DNA from: Halobacillus yeomjeoni
Lineage (GTDB): Bacteria; Bacillota; Bacilli; Bacillales; Halobacillaceae
Length of the DNA stretch: 64,000 nt
Reading direction: 5' to 3'
Assembly (NCBI RefSeq): GCF_020171525.1
Contig: NZ_JAIVAI010000001.1
Location: 62,001 to 126,000 of the forward strand
In this document: piece after piece, positions 36,377-45,948 of the stretch
How the letters are laid out: every line of letters begins with the position of its first letter
Position numbering within the stretch: the stretch's first letter is position 1
Position numbers and translations under genes: made by a program
The notes under the pieces: model-generated
Told to the model about the DNA's origin: nothing
What the model saw: only the letters and a program-made list of their open reading frames with translations
Databases searched by the model: none

Positions 36377-36979
36377 ATGACTGTCGTCGTAGGTTTGACA
36401 GGAAGTATCGCCAGTGGAAAAAGCACTGTTTCGAATATGTTCCGCAACTTAAATATCCCCGTCATCGATGCCGATCAACTTTCAAGAGAAGTCGTAGAAC
36501 CTGAACAACCCGCCTACGAAAAAATCGTCCGGCTCTTCGGTGAAGAAGTTTTGCATGACGATGGAGCGATCAACCGAAAAAAGTTAGGGAAAATCATTTT
36601 CGGAGACGAAGAAAAGCGGAAAGCGCTGAATGAAATCGTCCATCCAGAAGTAAGGAAAGAAATGGTTCACAGACGTGATTTTTATAAAACACAGCAGTAT
36701 CCTGCAGTCGTTTTGGATATTCCGCTGCTATTTGAAAGCAATCTCACCTCTTACGTTGACCGGACTCTGGTTGTCTATGTAGATGAGGAGACGCAGTTGA
36801 AACGGTTGATGGAGAGGGACCAATCGAGCCGGGAGGACGCAGAACAAAGGATAAACTCTCAAATGTCATTGAATGAAAAAGCGGAGATGGCTGATGCGGT
36901 CATTGATAATAATGGAACGGTCGATGAAAGTTTTGAACAATTAAAGAGCATACTTGCAAAGTGGAACATCGTATATTAA
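36377..36979 (+). CDS. coaE: Dephospho-CoA kinase
   Basis: A 200-residue P-loop kinase for the last step of coenzyme A synthesis. Walker A is GLTGSIASGKST near 5-16; the substrate loop has DADQLSREVV near 31 and IPLLFESNL near 112. The ATG at 36377 has AAAGGA 8 bases upstream; an ATG three codons earlier lies on the ribosome binding site. It closes the polA-mutM-ytaF-coaE run, and its stop lies inside the terminator stem. Confidence 0.96.
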   Translation: MTVVVGLTGSIASGKSTVSNMFRNLNIPVIDADQLSREVVEPEQPAYEKIVRLFGEEVLHDDGAINRKKLGKIIFGDEEKRKALNEIVHPEVRKEMVHRRDFYKTQQYPAVVLDIPLLFESNLTSYVDRTLVVYVDEETQLKRLMERDQSSREDAEQRINSQMSLNEKAEMADAVIDNNGTVDESFEQLKSILAKWNIVY

Positions 36980-37016
36980 CACGATAGGGTTTCTCAACCC
37001 AATCGTGTTTTTTTTA
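36978..37016 (+). terminator. Rho-independent terminator after coaE
   Basis: AACACGAT, a two-base mismatch and GGTT pair with their complements around a short loop, followed by eight T. It overlaps the coaE stop codon. Confidence 0.88.
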
Positions 37017-37034
37017 TGAAATATTACAAAGCCA

Positions 37035-37063
37035 CTGAAAAAGCGCTTACAATATGTTATACT
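37035..37063 (+). promoter_or_regulatory. gapB promoter overlapped by a CcpN-type operator
   Basis: CTGAAA, 17 bp, TATACT form the likely sigma-A promoter. TATGTTATACT at 37053-37063 matches the published CcpN consensus TRTGHYATAYW at all 11 positions and covers the -10 box. CcpN represses gapB on glucose in B. subtilis. Confidence 0.65.
37038..37051. promoter_or_regulatory. Possible cre site between the gapB -35 and -10 boxes
   Basis: AAAAAGCGCTTACA matches 12 of 14 cre positions. It overlaps the promoter, but CcpN alone may explain control. Confidence 0.25.
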
Positions 37064-37112
37064 GTTTTTGAAAAAACGGTTTAAAAGTATATCACATATA
37101 GGGGGATGGATC

Positions 37113-38147
37113 ATGGGGAAAACAAAGATTGCCATTAATGGTCTTGGTAGAATAGGTAGAATGGTTTTTAGAAAGGCAGCAGTAGATGAATCCTTAGAAT
37201 TAGTAGCGGTAAATGCTTGTTATCCAGCTGAGACCATTGCTCATATGTTGAAATATGATAGTGTTCATGGTCGGTTTGACGGGCAGATTGAAGCGGTTGG
37301 CAATCACCTGGAAGTTAATGGTCATAAAGTCGAACTGTGTGCAACTCGAAACCCTTCTGAACTGCCATGGGAAGAATTGGGTATAGATATCGTAATTGAA
37401 GCTACAGGGAAATTCCGTACTAAAGAAGAGGCATCCTCACACATTGAGGCGGGAGCAAAGAAAGTGATCATTACAGCCCCGGGTAAACAAGTGGATGCAA
37501 CTATTGTTATGGGTGTAAATGAAGAAACTTATGCTCCTAAGCAGCACGATGTGATCTCAAACGCTTCTTGTACGACGAATTGTCTTGCGCCTGTCGTCAA
37601 AGTTTTAGAAGACGAATTTGGTATTGAAAACGGATTGATGACGACTGTACACGCGTTCACAAATGATCAAAAGAACTTGGATAACCCTCATAAAGATCTG
37701 CGTCGGGCAAGAGGGTGTACCCAATCCATCATTCCGACTTCCACCGGTGCTGCGCGCGCCCTCGGTGAAGTCATTCCGAGTATGAAAGGAAAACTGAATG
37801 GCATGGCACTCAGGGTTCCGACCCCTAATGTGTCCCTTGTAGATTTAGTAGTAGATTTAAAGAGAGATGTCACGGCTGATGAGGTCAATCAATTATTCTC
37901 TGATGTATCCAAAAAAGGCATGAAGGGAATTCTTGAATATAACGATGAACCGTTGGTATCTATTGATTATACAACCTCCCCTTCCTCAGCGATTATTGAT
38001 GGATTATCGACACAGGTAATTGAAGACCGTAAAGTCAAAATACTAGCCTGGTACGATAATGAATGGGGATATTCCTGCCGTGTCGTGGACTTGGCAAAGT
38101 ATGTCGGAGATTTGATGAAGCAAGAAAAGACTGCGCGAGTTTCATAG
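37113..38147 (+). CDS. gapB: Glyceraldehyde-3-phosphate dehydrogenase, gluconeogenic type
   Basis: A 344-residue GapB-type enzyme. NAD(P) loop is INGLGRIGRMVFRKA near 8; the catalytic cysteine is Cys153 in SNASCTTNCLAP. The residue after the second strand, aspartate in NAD-specific glycolytic enzymes, is replaced here (VAVNACYPAET). This fits the NADP preference of gluconeogenic GapB. GGGGGATGG lies 5 bases before the ATG. Monocistronic with a CcpN-like operator in the promoter. Confidence 0.93.
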   Translation: MGKTKIAINGLGRIGRMVFRKAAVDESLELVAVNACYPAETIAHMLKYDSVHGRFDGQIEAVGNHLEVNGHKVELCATRNPSELPWEELGIDIVIEATGKFRTKEEASSHIEAGAKKVIITAPGKQVDATIVMGVNEETYAPKQHDVISNASCTTNCLAPVVKVLEDEFGIENGLMTTVHAFTNDQKNLDNPHKDLRRARGCTQSIIPTSTGAARALGEVIPSMKGKLNGMALRVPTPNVSLVDLVVDLKRDVTADEVNQLFSDVSKKGMKGILEYNDEPLVSIDYTTSPSSAIIDGLSTQVIEDRKVKILAWYDNEWGYSCRVVDLAKYVGDLMKQEKTARVS

Positions 38148-38397
38148 GTGGAAATGTTACCCATATGTATCCTATAATAGGAATCAAGTGCAAGGAATCC
38201 CTAAATTGATTGGGTGTAAAATTAACCTTGCAAAATGGGGATAAACCGTATATACTTCTTCTTGAACTTCTGAATTTGAATAGTTTTCATGTCTGCTCAA
38301 AGGGTTAGGACCTCTCAGGACTAACTTTCCCCCGTGGTAGTACATGACTGTAATTTGGAAGGCAAAGAAGTTAATGTACAAAAGGGGGATCCTAATT

Positions 38398-38775
38398 ATG
38401 GATACAATGGGAAGACACGTTATTGCTGAACTTTGGGATTGTAATGAATCGAAATTGAATGATATGTCGTTTATAGAACAGGTTTTTGTTGATGCTGCTT
38501 TGAAAGCTGGTGCGGAAGTAAGAGAGGTAGCTTTCCACAAATTCGCTCCTCACGGGGTGAGCGGTGTTGTGATCATATCTGAATCACACTTGACTATTCA
38601 CAGCTTTCCTGAGCACGGTTATGCAAGTATCGATGTATATACCTGCGGGGATCGCATCGATCCGAACGTTGCTGCAGAATACATCGTTGGAGCTCTGGAG
38701 GCCGGCCGTAATGAGACCGTAGAAGTTCCAAGAGGAATGGGCCCTGTCGAAGTGCCGAAGTCCCGTGCTCTTTAA
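38398..38775 (+). CDS. speD: S-adenosylmethionine decarboxylase proenzyme
   Basis: A 125-residue prokaryotic SpeD. It cleaves itself at Ser63 in [15 protein letters not shown] to form the pyruvoyl cofactor; His68 and Cys83 (YTCGD) complete the active site. The product, decarboxylated SAM, is the aminopropyl donor for spermidine synthesis and thus for the aminopropyltransferase at 4856. The ATG at 38398 has AAAGGGGG about 10 bases upstream. The 250 bases before it hold no gene; a long leader is possible. Confidence 0.96.
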   Translation: MDTMGRHVIAELWDCNESKLNDMSFIEQVFVDAALKAGAEVREVAFHKFAPHGVSGVVIISESHLTIHSFPEHGYASIDVYTCGDRIDPNVAAEYIVGALEAGRNETVEVPRGMGPVEVPKSRAL

Positions 38776-38790
38776 TTGTATAGAACAGTC

Positions 38791-38820
38791 AGCCACATAG
38801 GTGAACTATGTGGCTTTTTT
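38791..38820 (+). terminator. Rho-independent terminator after speD
   Basis: A 10-bp stem (AGCCACATAG and complement), 5-base loop and seven T. The next about 200 bases show no gene or clear element. Confidence 0.93.
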
Positions 38821-39035
38821 GTTTTGGCTGTGCTTTAGCGAAGTGAATCTTAGTTGTCCATGGGTGGGTCTTCCTTTTAAGTTGTCCGCACCCTTTGAAT
38901 TCACATGTAAAAAAATGAACCTGCTGCTTAAACCTTTGCTGAGACCTCATCCTTGTAATATATCTTTTCTTATTTTGTTTACTCATGTTAAAATAAAGGA
39001 AGTTATATGTCGAATGTATTGAAGGGGTTAATGAA

Positions 39036-39410
39036 GTGAAGGGTTTTATTTCTCGTTATTTTAGTAATCATTCTGAAACAAATGAACACCATAAAGATGA
39101 ACAGCTTGTTACACACTATTATAAAGCTAAACATGATGACCTTTTCAGAGCGGTTGAAGAACTGTTTCCGTCCCCTTCTGAAGTGGCTGCCACTTCTAAA
39201 GAACGAGGGGAAATCACTGTAAAATATAAAGGGAAGCGCCGAGCATTTATTGTGGCTACCGTAATCATGGTCAGACCTTACCGTACAGCCGTCGATTTTT
39301 CAGTCACCACCGACTCAGGAGGCCCGGTAGATTTTGGGTTCAGCCGAAATCTAATCATCCAATTTTACAGGAAACTGGATAGTGAATTCTCAAGAATAGA
39401 TCCATCTTAA
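39036..39410 (+). CDS. Conserved hypothetical cytosolic protein
   Basis: A 124-residue soluble protein that I do not recognise by function. The first third is hydrophilic with histidines (NHSETNEHHKDEQL). The rest is alpha/beta with the strand pair GEITVKYKGKRRAFIVATV and MVRPYRTAVDFSVTT. It has no membrane segment or known catalytic motif. The GTG start has GAAGGGG about 8 bases upstream. It sits between speD and nrdR, and its stop is 37 bases before nrdR, so cotranscription is possible. Confidence 0.7.
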   Translation: MKGFISRYFSNHSETNEHHKDEQLVTHYYKAKHDDLFRAVEELFPSPSEVAATSKERGEITVKYKGKRRAFIVATVIMVRPYRTAVDFSVTTDSGGPVDFGFSRNLIIQFYRKLDSEFSRIDPS

Positions 39411-39447
39411 TTGTAAATGAAATGTCACGATGCGGAGTTGATTGATT

Positions 39448-39912
39448 TTGAAATGCCCAAACTGCCACTATAAAAGCACAAAAGTGCTGGATTCCCGTCC
39501 TATAGAAGAAGGGCAGGCAATCAGGCGCAGAAGAGAATGTGAACAATGTGGCTTCCGTTTTACTACTTTTGAAAGAATAGAAGAAGTTCCTTTGATCGTT
39601 GTAAAAAAAGAAGGCACGAGAGAAGAGTTCAGTAGGGAAAAGTTGATGCGTGGCTTAATTCGTGCGTGCGAAAAAAGGCCGGTGGCTGTTGAAGACTTAG
39701 AGGGTCTCACATTGGATATTGAGAAAGAATTGAGAAATCGCGGTGTTTCTGAAGTTTTAAGTAAAGACATAGGAGAAATGGTGATGGAACGTCTTTCTTC
39801 CATAGATGAAGTGGCTTATGTCAGATTCGCTTCAGTCTATCGTCAGTTCAAAGATATCAACGTCTTTATAGATGAACTGAAAGAATTAATTAAACACGAT
39901 GAAGACGAATGA
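39448..39912 (+). CDS. nrdR: Transcriptional repressor NrdR
   Basis: A 154-residue ribonucleotide reductase repressor. A four-cysteine zinc ribbon (Cys3, Cys6, Cys31, Cys34) binds DNA. The ATP-cone domain begins at [19 protein letters not shown] near 48 and senses ATP/dATP. The TTG at 39448 gives the family start MKCPNC; the TTG two codons earlier is also possible because GGAG lies at 39434. It precedes dnaB-dnaI, as in B. subtilis. Confidence 0.93.
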   Translation: MKCPNCHYKSTKVLDSRPIEEGQAIRRRRECEQCGFRFTTFERIEEVPLIVVKKEGTREEFSREKLMRGLIRACEKRPVAVEDLEGLTLDIEKELRNRGVSEVLSKDIGEMVMERLSSIDEVAYVRFASVYRQFKDINVFIDELKELIKHDEDE

Positions 39913-39938
39913 GCCTGACTTGGCTCATTTTCTTTTTT
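39908..39938 (+). terminator. Terminator overlapping the nrdR stop
   Basis: An 8-bp stem (AATGAGCC and complement), 6-base loop and a TTTTCTTTTTT tract. The following 39991-40117 stretch holds crossing inverted repeats (see findings) but no gene. Confidence 0.8.
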
Positions 39939-40155
39939 CTTCGGTTATGTCAGGAGTAGTGTTATTCATTGTGATATATCAATGTTTGGGAGTGGCAATG
40001 GAAGTGTGAGGCTGAGTTCATTTGTTTTACGATCGTAGAGGTCTTACCCATACACATGCTTCCTCCCCATTGCCAGCCTCTCATCATTTCTTTTAACACT
40101 ACAAATGTAGGGTGCTTTTACAAAATTTTCATTACAAGGCAAGGAGATGGACGAT

Positions 40156-41511
40156 ATGAACCAATCTATAGGTAAACTCCTTCCTGTGGACGGTTTTCGG
40201 ATAGATAAAATGGGAGATCTTACTCGTAATGCTCATCTCTCTCTCTCACATTTATATCAGCCTGTGGTGGGGCAGTTGGCAATTTCACTGTATCAATTGC
40301 TTGTATCAGAATATGAGATCAATGAAGAGGGGCAGGTAAAAACACACCACACCTTGATGTCCTTTTTATCTGTACCACTGGACAAAATATATGAAGCAAG
40401 ACAAAAGCTTGAAGCTATAGGTTTGCTTAGAACGTATTGTTACAAAGAAGAGGATCAACCTGTAGAGTACTTGTACAAGGTTTTTCCACCTTTCTCGCCT
40501 GAAGAATTTTTCATGGACAGCATGCTGGCTTTGCTGCTGCATCATGAATTAGGAGAAGACAAATACCACTTACTTAAAGATCGGTTAATTGTCGGTCGGG
40601 CTGAAGACAAAACGTATGAAGAGGTGACTGCTTCTTTTGATCAGGTATTCCATACGGCTTTAAATCATTCTTCATCATTCAATAATAAAGATGAGAAGCG
40701 GAATCCAGAGCCTTTAAAAAGTCGGGGACCTGTCATTCAAAGTGGCAGAGTGGATTTCGAATGGCTCAACCAAGCCTTGAAGCAGAAAATGTATCCGAGC
40801 GAAAAAATATTGACAGGTCAAAATAAACACTTGATATCACAGCTTGCTTCTCTTTATAACTTGACGACATTAGAGTTGGAAAAGGCTGTAACATGGGCGA
40901 TTGATGAAAATCATCATCTGATTGAACATGAATTGAAAGCTGCTTGTCATGACTTTATGCAGGAAAAACCTTCAAGCAATAACCATAAATCCTTGAATCA
41001 ACGAGAAAAAGTGAATGATGATTCAAGTTCTTCTCCACAAACGAAAGAGGATCAATTTGTATCCATGCTTGAGCAGATATCCCCTAAAGAACTGCTTGAG
41101 GATTTATCGGGTGGAAACCGTGCATCAAGTCAAGATTTAAAGATGATCCGTGATGTCATGACAGAACAAGGGTTGCAGCCAGGTGTCATGAATGTTCTGG
41201 TACACTATGTACTATTGAAAACAGATATGAAGTTGTCTAAACCTTACCTCGAAAAAATCGCAAGTCATTGGACGAGGAAGAATGTGACGACTGTGAGACA
41301 GGCCATGAACCTAGCTAAAGCAGAGCACCAAAAGTACCAACAGTGGGGCAGGCAGAAATCACAGCGTAGAGGAAAACAGGACGAAGTCATTCCATCTTGG
41401 TATAAGAATCGTAAGACTCCTGCGAATAAAGAGAAGCAATCAGGGGAAAAAGTGAATACTGATGAAATTGCAGAACGAATCAAACGCTTAACAGATAAAG
41501 GGAATTCATAA
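40156..41511 (+). CDS. dnaB: Replication initiation and membrane attachment protein DnaB
   Basis: A 451-residue Gram-positive DnaB, a helicase-loading co-factor that acts with DnaD and DnaI at oriC; it is not the helicase. The N-terminal winged helix has DRFs such as LLPVDGFRIDKMGDLTRN. The C-terminal DnaD-like DDBH2 domain is at about 300-385 (MIRDVMTEQGLQPGVMNVL, ending YLEKIASHWTRKNVTTV). A basic tail follows. The ATG at 40156 has AAGGAG 9 bases upstream; the ATG at 40147 abuts it. It is followed by dnaI after 17 bases. Confidence 0.93.
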   Translation: MNQSIGKLLPVDGFRIDKMGDLTRNAHLSLSHLYQPVVGQLAISLYQLLVSEYEINEEGQVKTHHTLMSFLSVPLDKIYEARQKLEAIGLLRTYCYKEEDQPVEYLYKVFPPFSPEEFFMDSMLALLLHHELGEDKYHLLKDRLIVGRAEDKTYEEVTASFDQVFHTALNHSSSFNNKDEKRNPEPLKSRGPVIQSGRVDFEWLNQALKQKMYPSEKILTGQNKHLISQLASLYNLTTLELEKAVTWAIDENHHLIEHELKAACHDFMQEKPSSNNHKSLNQREKVNDDSSSSPQTKEDQFVSMLEQISPKELLEDLSGGNRASSQDLKMIRDVMTEQGLQPGVMNVLVHYVLLKTDMKLSKPYLEKIASHWTRKNVTTVRQAMNLAKAEHQKYQQWGRQKSQRRGKQDEVIPSWYKNRKTPANKEKQSGEKVNTDEIAERIKRLTDKGNS

Positions 41512-41528
41512 TAAGGCGGTGTGAAAAC

Positions 41529-42461
41529 ATGGAGCCGATCCAAAAATCATTACAAAAATGGATGCGAAATAATAAACAATTTCAAGAACGTATGACACGA
41601 ATGAAGCAAGAAGTTTTAAAGTCCAAAGAGATTCAAAACTTAATGGCTGATCACCCTTCTATTACAGAAAAAGCTGTTGAGAAACAATTGATCAAGCTTT
41701 ATGAATATCAAACTCAATCAAAGAATTGTGAAAAATGTCCTTCCAGAGAAGAGTGCATCAATATTCTGCCTGGATATACTCCCCGTCTTGAAGTGGAGGG
41801 GGAAGAAATTAAGCTTGCTTACGACAAATGTCGTCGTCAAAAAAAATTGGAGCATCAAAAGAACCAAAGGTCTCTGGTCAAAAGCCTTCATATGCCTAGA
41901 GAAATACTGGAAGCCACGATAGAACGTCTTGATTATGAAGATCAGGACCGGGGAGAGGCAGTCATGAAGACGCTTCAGTATATTGAAAGTTTAGATGATG
42001 AGCTTCCAAGTAAAGGGTTGTTCTTCCATGGTCCTTTTGGTGTCGGGAAGACATATTTCCTCGGAGCGATCGCGAATGCGTTAAGCTCTAAAAACATTCC
42101 TTCCATGATCATTTACATGCCTGAGCTTGTCAGAGAAATCAAATCATCCATCAAAGATGATTCTATGAATGAAAAAGTGGAAGCTTTCAAAGAAACCCCT
42201 GTACTCATGTTGGATGATATTGGAGCGGAATCACAGTCTGCCTGGTTCAGAGATGAAATTCTCGGTTCGATTCTCCATTACCGCATGATGGAAAGGCTTC
42301 CGGTGTTCTTCACTTCAAATTACAGCCTTGATGAGTTGGAAAAAGTCTTGATGACCAGTAATCGAGGAAATGTAGAGCAAGTCAAGGCTGAGCGGATCAC
42401 TGAAAGAATACGCCAATTGAGTCAGCCGGTTGAAGTGAATGGGCAGAACCGAAGAAGATAA
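41529..42461 (+). CDS. dnaI: Primosomal helicase loader DnaI
   Basis: A 310-residue AAA+ ATPase that loads the replicative helicase. The N-terminal domain carries zinc-binding cysteines (NCEKCPSREECI near 62 and, later, KCRR). Walker A is GPFGVGKTYF near 168 and Walker B LMLDDIGAE near 230, with arginine finger residues in the C-terminal GNVEQVKAERITERIR. The ATG follows GGCGGTG closely. Translationally adjacent to dnaB. Confidence 0.95.
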   Translation: MEPIQKSLQKWMRNNKQFQERMTRMKQEVLKSKEIQNLMADHPSITEKAVEKQLIKLYEYQTQSKNCEKCPSREECINILPGYTPRLEVEGEEIKLAYDKCRRQKKLEHQKNQRSLVKSLHMPREILEATIERLDYEDQDRGEAVMKTLQYIESLDDELPSKGLFFHGPFGVGKTYFLGAIANALSSKNIPSMIIYMPELVREIKSSIKDDSMNEKVEAFKETPVLMLDDIGAESQSAWFRDEILGSILHYRMMERLPVFFTSNYSLDELEKVLMTSNRGNVEQVKAERITERIRQLSQPVEVNGQNRRR

Positions 42462-42561
42462 AATTTTTAATGTAGAGCATGTTTCCCCCTATCCACTCAT
42501 AAATATAAGATGGAAAAGATAACCTTACTTTTTGGACTACCCATGACTGGTAAGCATATAT

Positions 42562-42591
42562 AGATTCTTGTAAATCGCACAAGAATCTTTT
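42562..42591 (+). terminator. Hairpin terminator after dnaI
   Basis: A 9-bp stem (AGATTCTTG and complement), 9-base loop and four T. Confidence 0.7.
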
Positions 42592-42632
42592 GATAAATAA
42601 GGTGAGGAAAGTCGGGATGAGGGGGAGTGCTT

Positions 42633-43451
42633 GTGATTTGTATTCGATTTTCAAATCGCATAGAAGCTGAGCTCGTTTATAAACTGATCGTCACTGAAGA
42701 AAAGCTTTGGTTGTTGAAAGAGTATGAGAAAGAATTTGAAGTTCAATTATCAGTAAATGCTGAATCCCTGCCTTCTACATTTGAAATAAGAAACGCATTA
42801 TTATCGAGCATACGCATAAGAAAACTTCCTGGATGGATTGAAGGTGTCCTCAGACACCGATATTATTATGAAGATCAACACGAGATCCAAAGGGTTTTAG
42901 AAATAGCTCATGAATTCGAAGCTAAACCGCCAGCAGGGTTGAATCTGCCTTCATTGCACAAAGAGTTGGAGAAGGTGGTCAAGTATACGCTTGGCAGCTC
43001 TACTTTTATTGATTACGATGATTTTTGTGTGGCTTGTTTGGAGAAAATCCACCCGGTCCTTATTGAGTACACAGGCTATTTAATCGATGACTATAAGCAG
43101 GAAGAGGCTTATCAGATGCTTGTGGATTCTTGGAGAAGCAGAATTCACTACAGAGACACGGGCGTTAGTATTCTGCACTTATTAGATCATGGCGGATTGG
43201 AATATTACCATGATGAAGGAAATAAAATCAGAAAATCCGAAACGATGGTCTATATGAATCAATATCCAGACACTTCCATTGAAAATTTACAACTGCAATG
43301 GTCTGTCACTCCAGCACTAGTCCATGCTCCTGATCAGCTGATCATTTATTCTGATAATCCTAATCATCCTCAACTACAATTGCTGGTCAATATATTTGAA
43401 GAAAAAGCGATATGGAAGTCCAGTGAAGAATTTCCTTTCAAATTATCTTGA
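42633..43451 (+). CDS. ytxC: Sporulation protein YtxC
   Basis: A 272-residue YtxC-like protein, soluble, aspartate/glutamate-rich and helical. It has the conserved FIDYDDFCVACLEKI near 125 and the C-terminal SVTPALVHAPDQLIIYSD. B. subtilis YtxC is linked to sporulation but its activity is unknown. The GTG at 42633 has AGGGGGAG 5 bases upstream; a GTG two codons earlier lies on it. Its stop codon sits within the -35 box of the thrS promoter. Confidence 0.82.
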   Translation: MICIRFSNRIEAELVYKLIVTEEKLWLLKEYEKEFEVQLSVNAESLPSTFEIRNALLSSIRIRKLPGWIEGVLRHRYYYEDQHEIQRVLEIAHEFEAKPPAGLNLPSLHKELEKVVKYTLGSSTFIDYDDFCVACLEKIHPVLIEYTGYLIDDYKQEEAYQMLVDSWRSRIHYRDTGVSILHLLDHGGLEYYHDEGNKIRKSETMVYMNQYPDTSIENLQLQWSVTPALVHAPDQLIIYSDNPNHPQLQLLVNIFEEKAIWKSSEEFPFKLS

Positions 43452-43476
43452 TTTCAATTTCATAAACGGATATAAT
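43448..43476 (+). promoter_or_regulatory. Predicted sigma-A promoter of thrS
   Basis: TTGATT (43448-43453), 17 bp, TATAAT (43471-43476), overlapping the end of ytxC. Transcription would begin just before the T-box. Confidence 0.75.
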
Positions 43477-43483
43477 ACCTACA

Positions 43484-43750
43484 TATTACTATTAATGGCA
43501 TTGAAGAGGACAAGAACACTAAGAGGCGCATGTTTAGAGAGAGGAGTCATCGGCTGAAAGCTCCTTCATGAACGACTTAGCTGTTTACCACCTTGGAGCT
43601 CTACTTATGAACGTCATCTAGTATTAAGTAGCGTCTGATCCGCGTTATGGATGAATGAAGCCGCAAAACTTTTGCGGGAAATTTGGGTGGAACCACGAGT
43701 GATAACGCTCGTCCCTTAGCATCTATGCTGAGGGACGGGCGTTTTTATTT
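43484..43750 (+). ncRNA. T-box leader of thrS (tRNA-Thr sensing)
   Basis: A stem I with a GGAG...CTCC pairing carries a specifier read as ACC (43587-43589) just before TTGGAGCTC. The T-box core TTTGGGTGGAACCACG (from 43682) has TGGA for pairing with an NCCA end whose discriminator is U. The terminator has arms 43705-43720 and 43727-43742 plus a T run. Uncharged tRNA-Thr should favour antitermination. Confidence 0.95.
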
Positions 43751-43774
43751 ATTTTAAGAGAAGGAGTGTTAAAC

Positions 43775-45721
43775 ATGGCAAATGCAATCCAAATCAAATT
43801 CCCTGATGGCAATGTGAAAGAATTTGAACAGGGCGTAACCGGTGAAGATATTGCAAAATCGATTTCCCCAGGGTTGAAAAAGCAAGCCTTGGCCATCAAA
43901 TTGGATGGAGAGCCTTATGATTTAAGGCGGCCAATTGAAAATGATGGGGAAATTGAAATTCTCACATATAAAAACCCTGAAGGAATAGAAGTGTTACGAC
44001 ATTCTTCAGCCCACCTGATGGCTCAAGCGATCAAACGCTTGTATGGGAATGTGAAACTCGGAGTGGGACCTGTCATTGAAAATGGGTTCTACTATGATAT
44101 CGATATGGAGGAGTCTTTAACTCCTGAAGACTTGCCTAAAATCGAAAAAGAGATGCAAAAGATCGTAGATGAAAACCTTGAAGTGGAGCGTATAGAACTT
44201 TCCCGCGAAGAAGCTAAAGAAAAGTATCATGAAATCGGGGACGATCTTAAGCTTGAATTGATTGAGGATATTCCAGAAGGGGAGCAAGTCACTATTTATC
44301 AACAAGGTGAATTCTTCGACCTTTGCCGCGGTGTCCACGTTCCACAGACAAGTAAAATCAAAGTCTTTAAACTGTTGAGTATTTCAGGAGCATACTGGCG
44401 CGGTGACAGTGATAATAAAATGCTTCAGCGTATTTATGGTACAGCTTTCGAGAAAAAAGCGGACCTGGAAGAATACCTTCATCTTCTTGAAGAAGCCAAG
44501 GAAAGAGATCACCGTAAACTGGGTAAAGAACTAGAGATTTTTACTGTCAATCAAAAAGTAGGGCAGGGACTCCCGCTATGGCTGCCTAAAGGTGCTACAA
44601 TCCGTCGCACAATCGAGCGGTATATCGTGGATACAGAAGAACGTTTAGGGTATGATCACGTTTATACTCCAGTACTCGGAAGCGTAGATTTATACAAAAC
44701 AAGTGGGCACTGGGACCACTATAAGGATGACATGTTCCCTACAATGGAAATGGACAACGAAGACCTTGTCCTACGCCCTATGAACTGTCCGCACCATATG
44801 ATGGTTTATAAGAATCAGCTGCACAGTTATCGGAATCTGCCGGTTCGTATTGCCGAGCTTGGAACGATGCACCGTCACGAAATGTCCGGGGCGCTTGCCG
44901 GACTTCAACGTGTAAGGGCCATGACACTGAATGATGCCCATATCTTTGCACGCCCGGATCAACTGAAGGATGAGTTCAAGCGTGTCGTTAACCTGGTGCA
45001 TGAGGTTTATAAAGATTTCGGCCTTAATGATTATCATTTCCGTCTTTCCTATAGAGATCCTGAGGATAAAGAAAAGTACGTGGATAATGATGAAATGTGG
45101 AATAAGGCGCAGGCTATGCTGAAAGAAACAATGGAAGAAATGAATTTGGAATACGTAGAAGCTGAAGGAGAAGCCGCTTTCTACGGTCCGAAACTGGATG
45201 TTCAAGTGAAAACAGCACTAGGAAAAGAAGAAACATTATCCACTGTACAATTGGACTTCCACTTACCAGAACGATTCGACTTGACTTATGTAGGTGAAGA
45301 TGGTAATGATCACAGACCAGTAGTCATCCACCGTGGAGTGGTTTCTACAATGGAGCGTTTCGTTGCATTCTTGATCGAAGAATACAAAGGTGCTTTCCCG
45401 ACGTGGTTAGCTCCGGTCCAGGCGAAAATCATTCCTGTTTCTGCAGATGCTCACCTTGATTACGCCAAGAAATTGGAAGATGAACTTCGGTTTGCTGGAG
45501 TCCGTGTAGAACTGGACGAGAGAAATGAGAAGATAGGTTATAAGATCCGTGAAGCTCAGATGCAGAAAGTTCCATTTCAGCTTGTCGTTGGTGATAAAGA
45601 AATTGAAGACCATGCTGTCAATGTCCGCCGTTATGGGGAGCAGGATTCAGAAACGAAATCGGTTGAAAAGTTCATTGAGGAAATCCGAAATGAAATCGAC
45701 CAGAAGTTAATGAGAAAATAA
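43775..45721 (+). CDS. thrS: Threonyl-tRNA synthetase
   Basis: A 648-residue class II synthetase. Order: TGS domain (1-65), the editing domain with [16 protein letters not shown] near 75-90 and [11 protein letters not shown] near 185, the catalytic core with [13 protein letters not shown] near 335 (zinc cysteine and histidine) and [18 protein letters not shown] near 365, and the anticodon-binding domain from about 540. AGAAGGAG lies 8 bases before the ATG at 43775. Controlled by the T-box upstream. Confidence 0.97.
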   Translation: MANAIQIKFPDGNVKEFEQGVTGEDIAKSISPGLKKQALAIKLDGEPYDLRRPIENDGEIEILTYKNPEGIEVLRHSSAHLMAQAIKRLYGNVKLGVGPVIENGFYYDIDMEESLTPEDLPKIEKEMQKIVDENLEVERIELSREEAKEKYHEIGDDLKLELIEDIPEGEQVTIYQQGEFFDLCRGVHVPQTSKIKVFKLLSISGAYWRGDSDNKMLQRIYGTAFEKKADLEEYLHLLEEAKERDHRKLGKELEIFTVNQKVGQGLPLWLPKGATIRRTIERYIVDTEERLGYDHVYTPVLGSVDLYKTSGHWDHYKDDMFPTMEMDNEDLVLRPMNCPHHMMVYKNQLHSYRNLPVRIAELGTMHRHEMSGALAGLQRVRAMTLNDAHIFARPDQLKDEFKRVVNLVHEVYKDFGLNDYHFRLSYRDPEDKEKYVDNDEMWNKAQAMLKETMEEMNLEYVEAEGEAAFYGPKLDVQVKTALGKEETLSTVQLDFHLPERFDLTYVGEDGNDHRPVVIHRGVVSTMERFVAFLIEEYKGAFPTWLAPVQAKIIPVSADAHLDYAKKLEDELRFAGVRVELDERNEKIGYKIREAQMQKVPFQLVVGDKEIEDHAVNVRRYGEQDSETKSVEKFIEEIRNEIDQKLMRK

Positions 45722-45753
45722 TGGTGTAAACAAGGTCGTTTCCTTGGTTTCTA

Positions 45754-45787
45754 AAGGCTGTCGAAACTTTTTCGGCAGTCTTTTTAC
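45754..45787 (+). terminator. Rho-independent terminator after thrS
   Basis: An imperfect stem (GGCTGTCGAAA with TTTCGGCAGTC) and five T. Confidence 0.8.
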
Positions 45788-45913
45788 ATTTTGATGGACT
45801 TTTTAAATGATCAGGAGAGGCAAAGGTGTTGGGAGTCCCAGTAAAATCCTCTTGATTTTCGGTTTGAATTCCTTTATCCTTTTACAAGTAGTCATGGATA
45901 TGAGTAAAGGTTA

Positions 45914-45942
45914 TTGACAAGTATCCAAAGGCATGCTAGTAT
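45914..45942 (+). promoter_or_regulatory. Predicted strong promoter of infC-rpmI-rplT
   Basis: TTGACA (45914-45919), 17 bp, TAGTAT (45937-45942). Transcription would start near 45949, at the 5' edge of the L20 leader. Confidence 0.8.
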
Positions 45943-45948
45943 TTATTA

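Noticed and set aside
38801-39022. Plus-strand frame of 73 codons between speD and the hypothetical gene
   Set aside because: It begins in the speD terminator, has no ribosome binding site and its hydrophobic peptide looks like translated AT-rich spacer.
39268-39278. A further GGTCAGACC inside the gene at 39036
   Set aside because: It lies within coding sequence, away from any promoter; probably chance.
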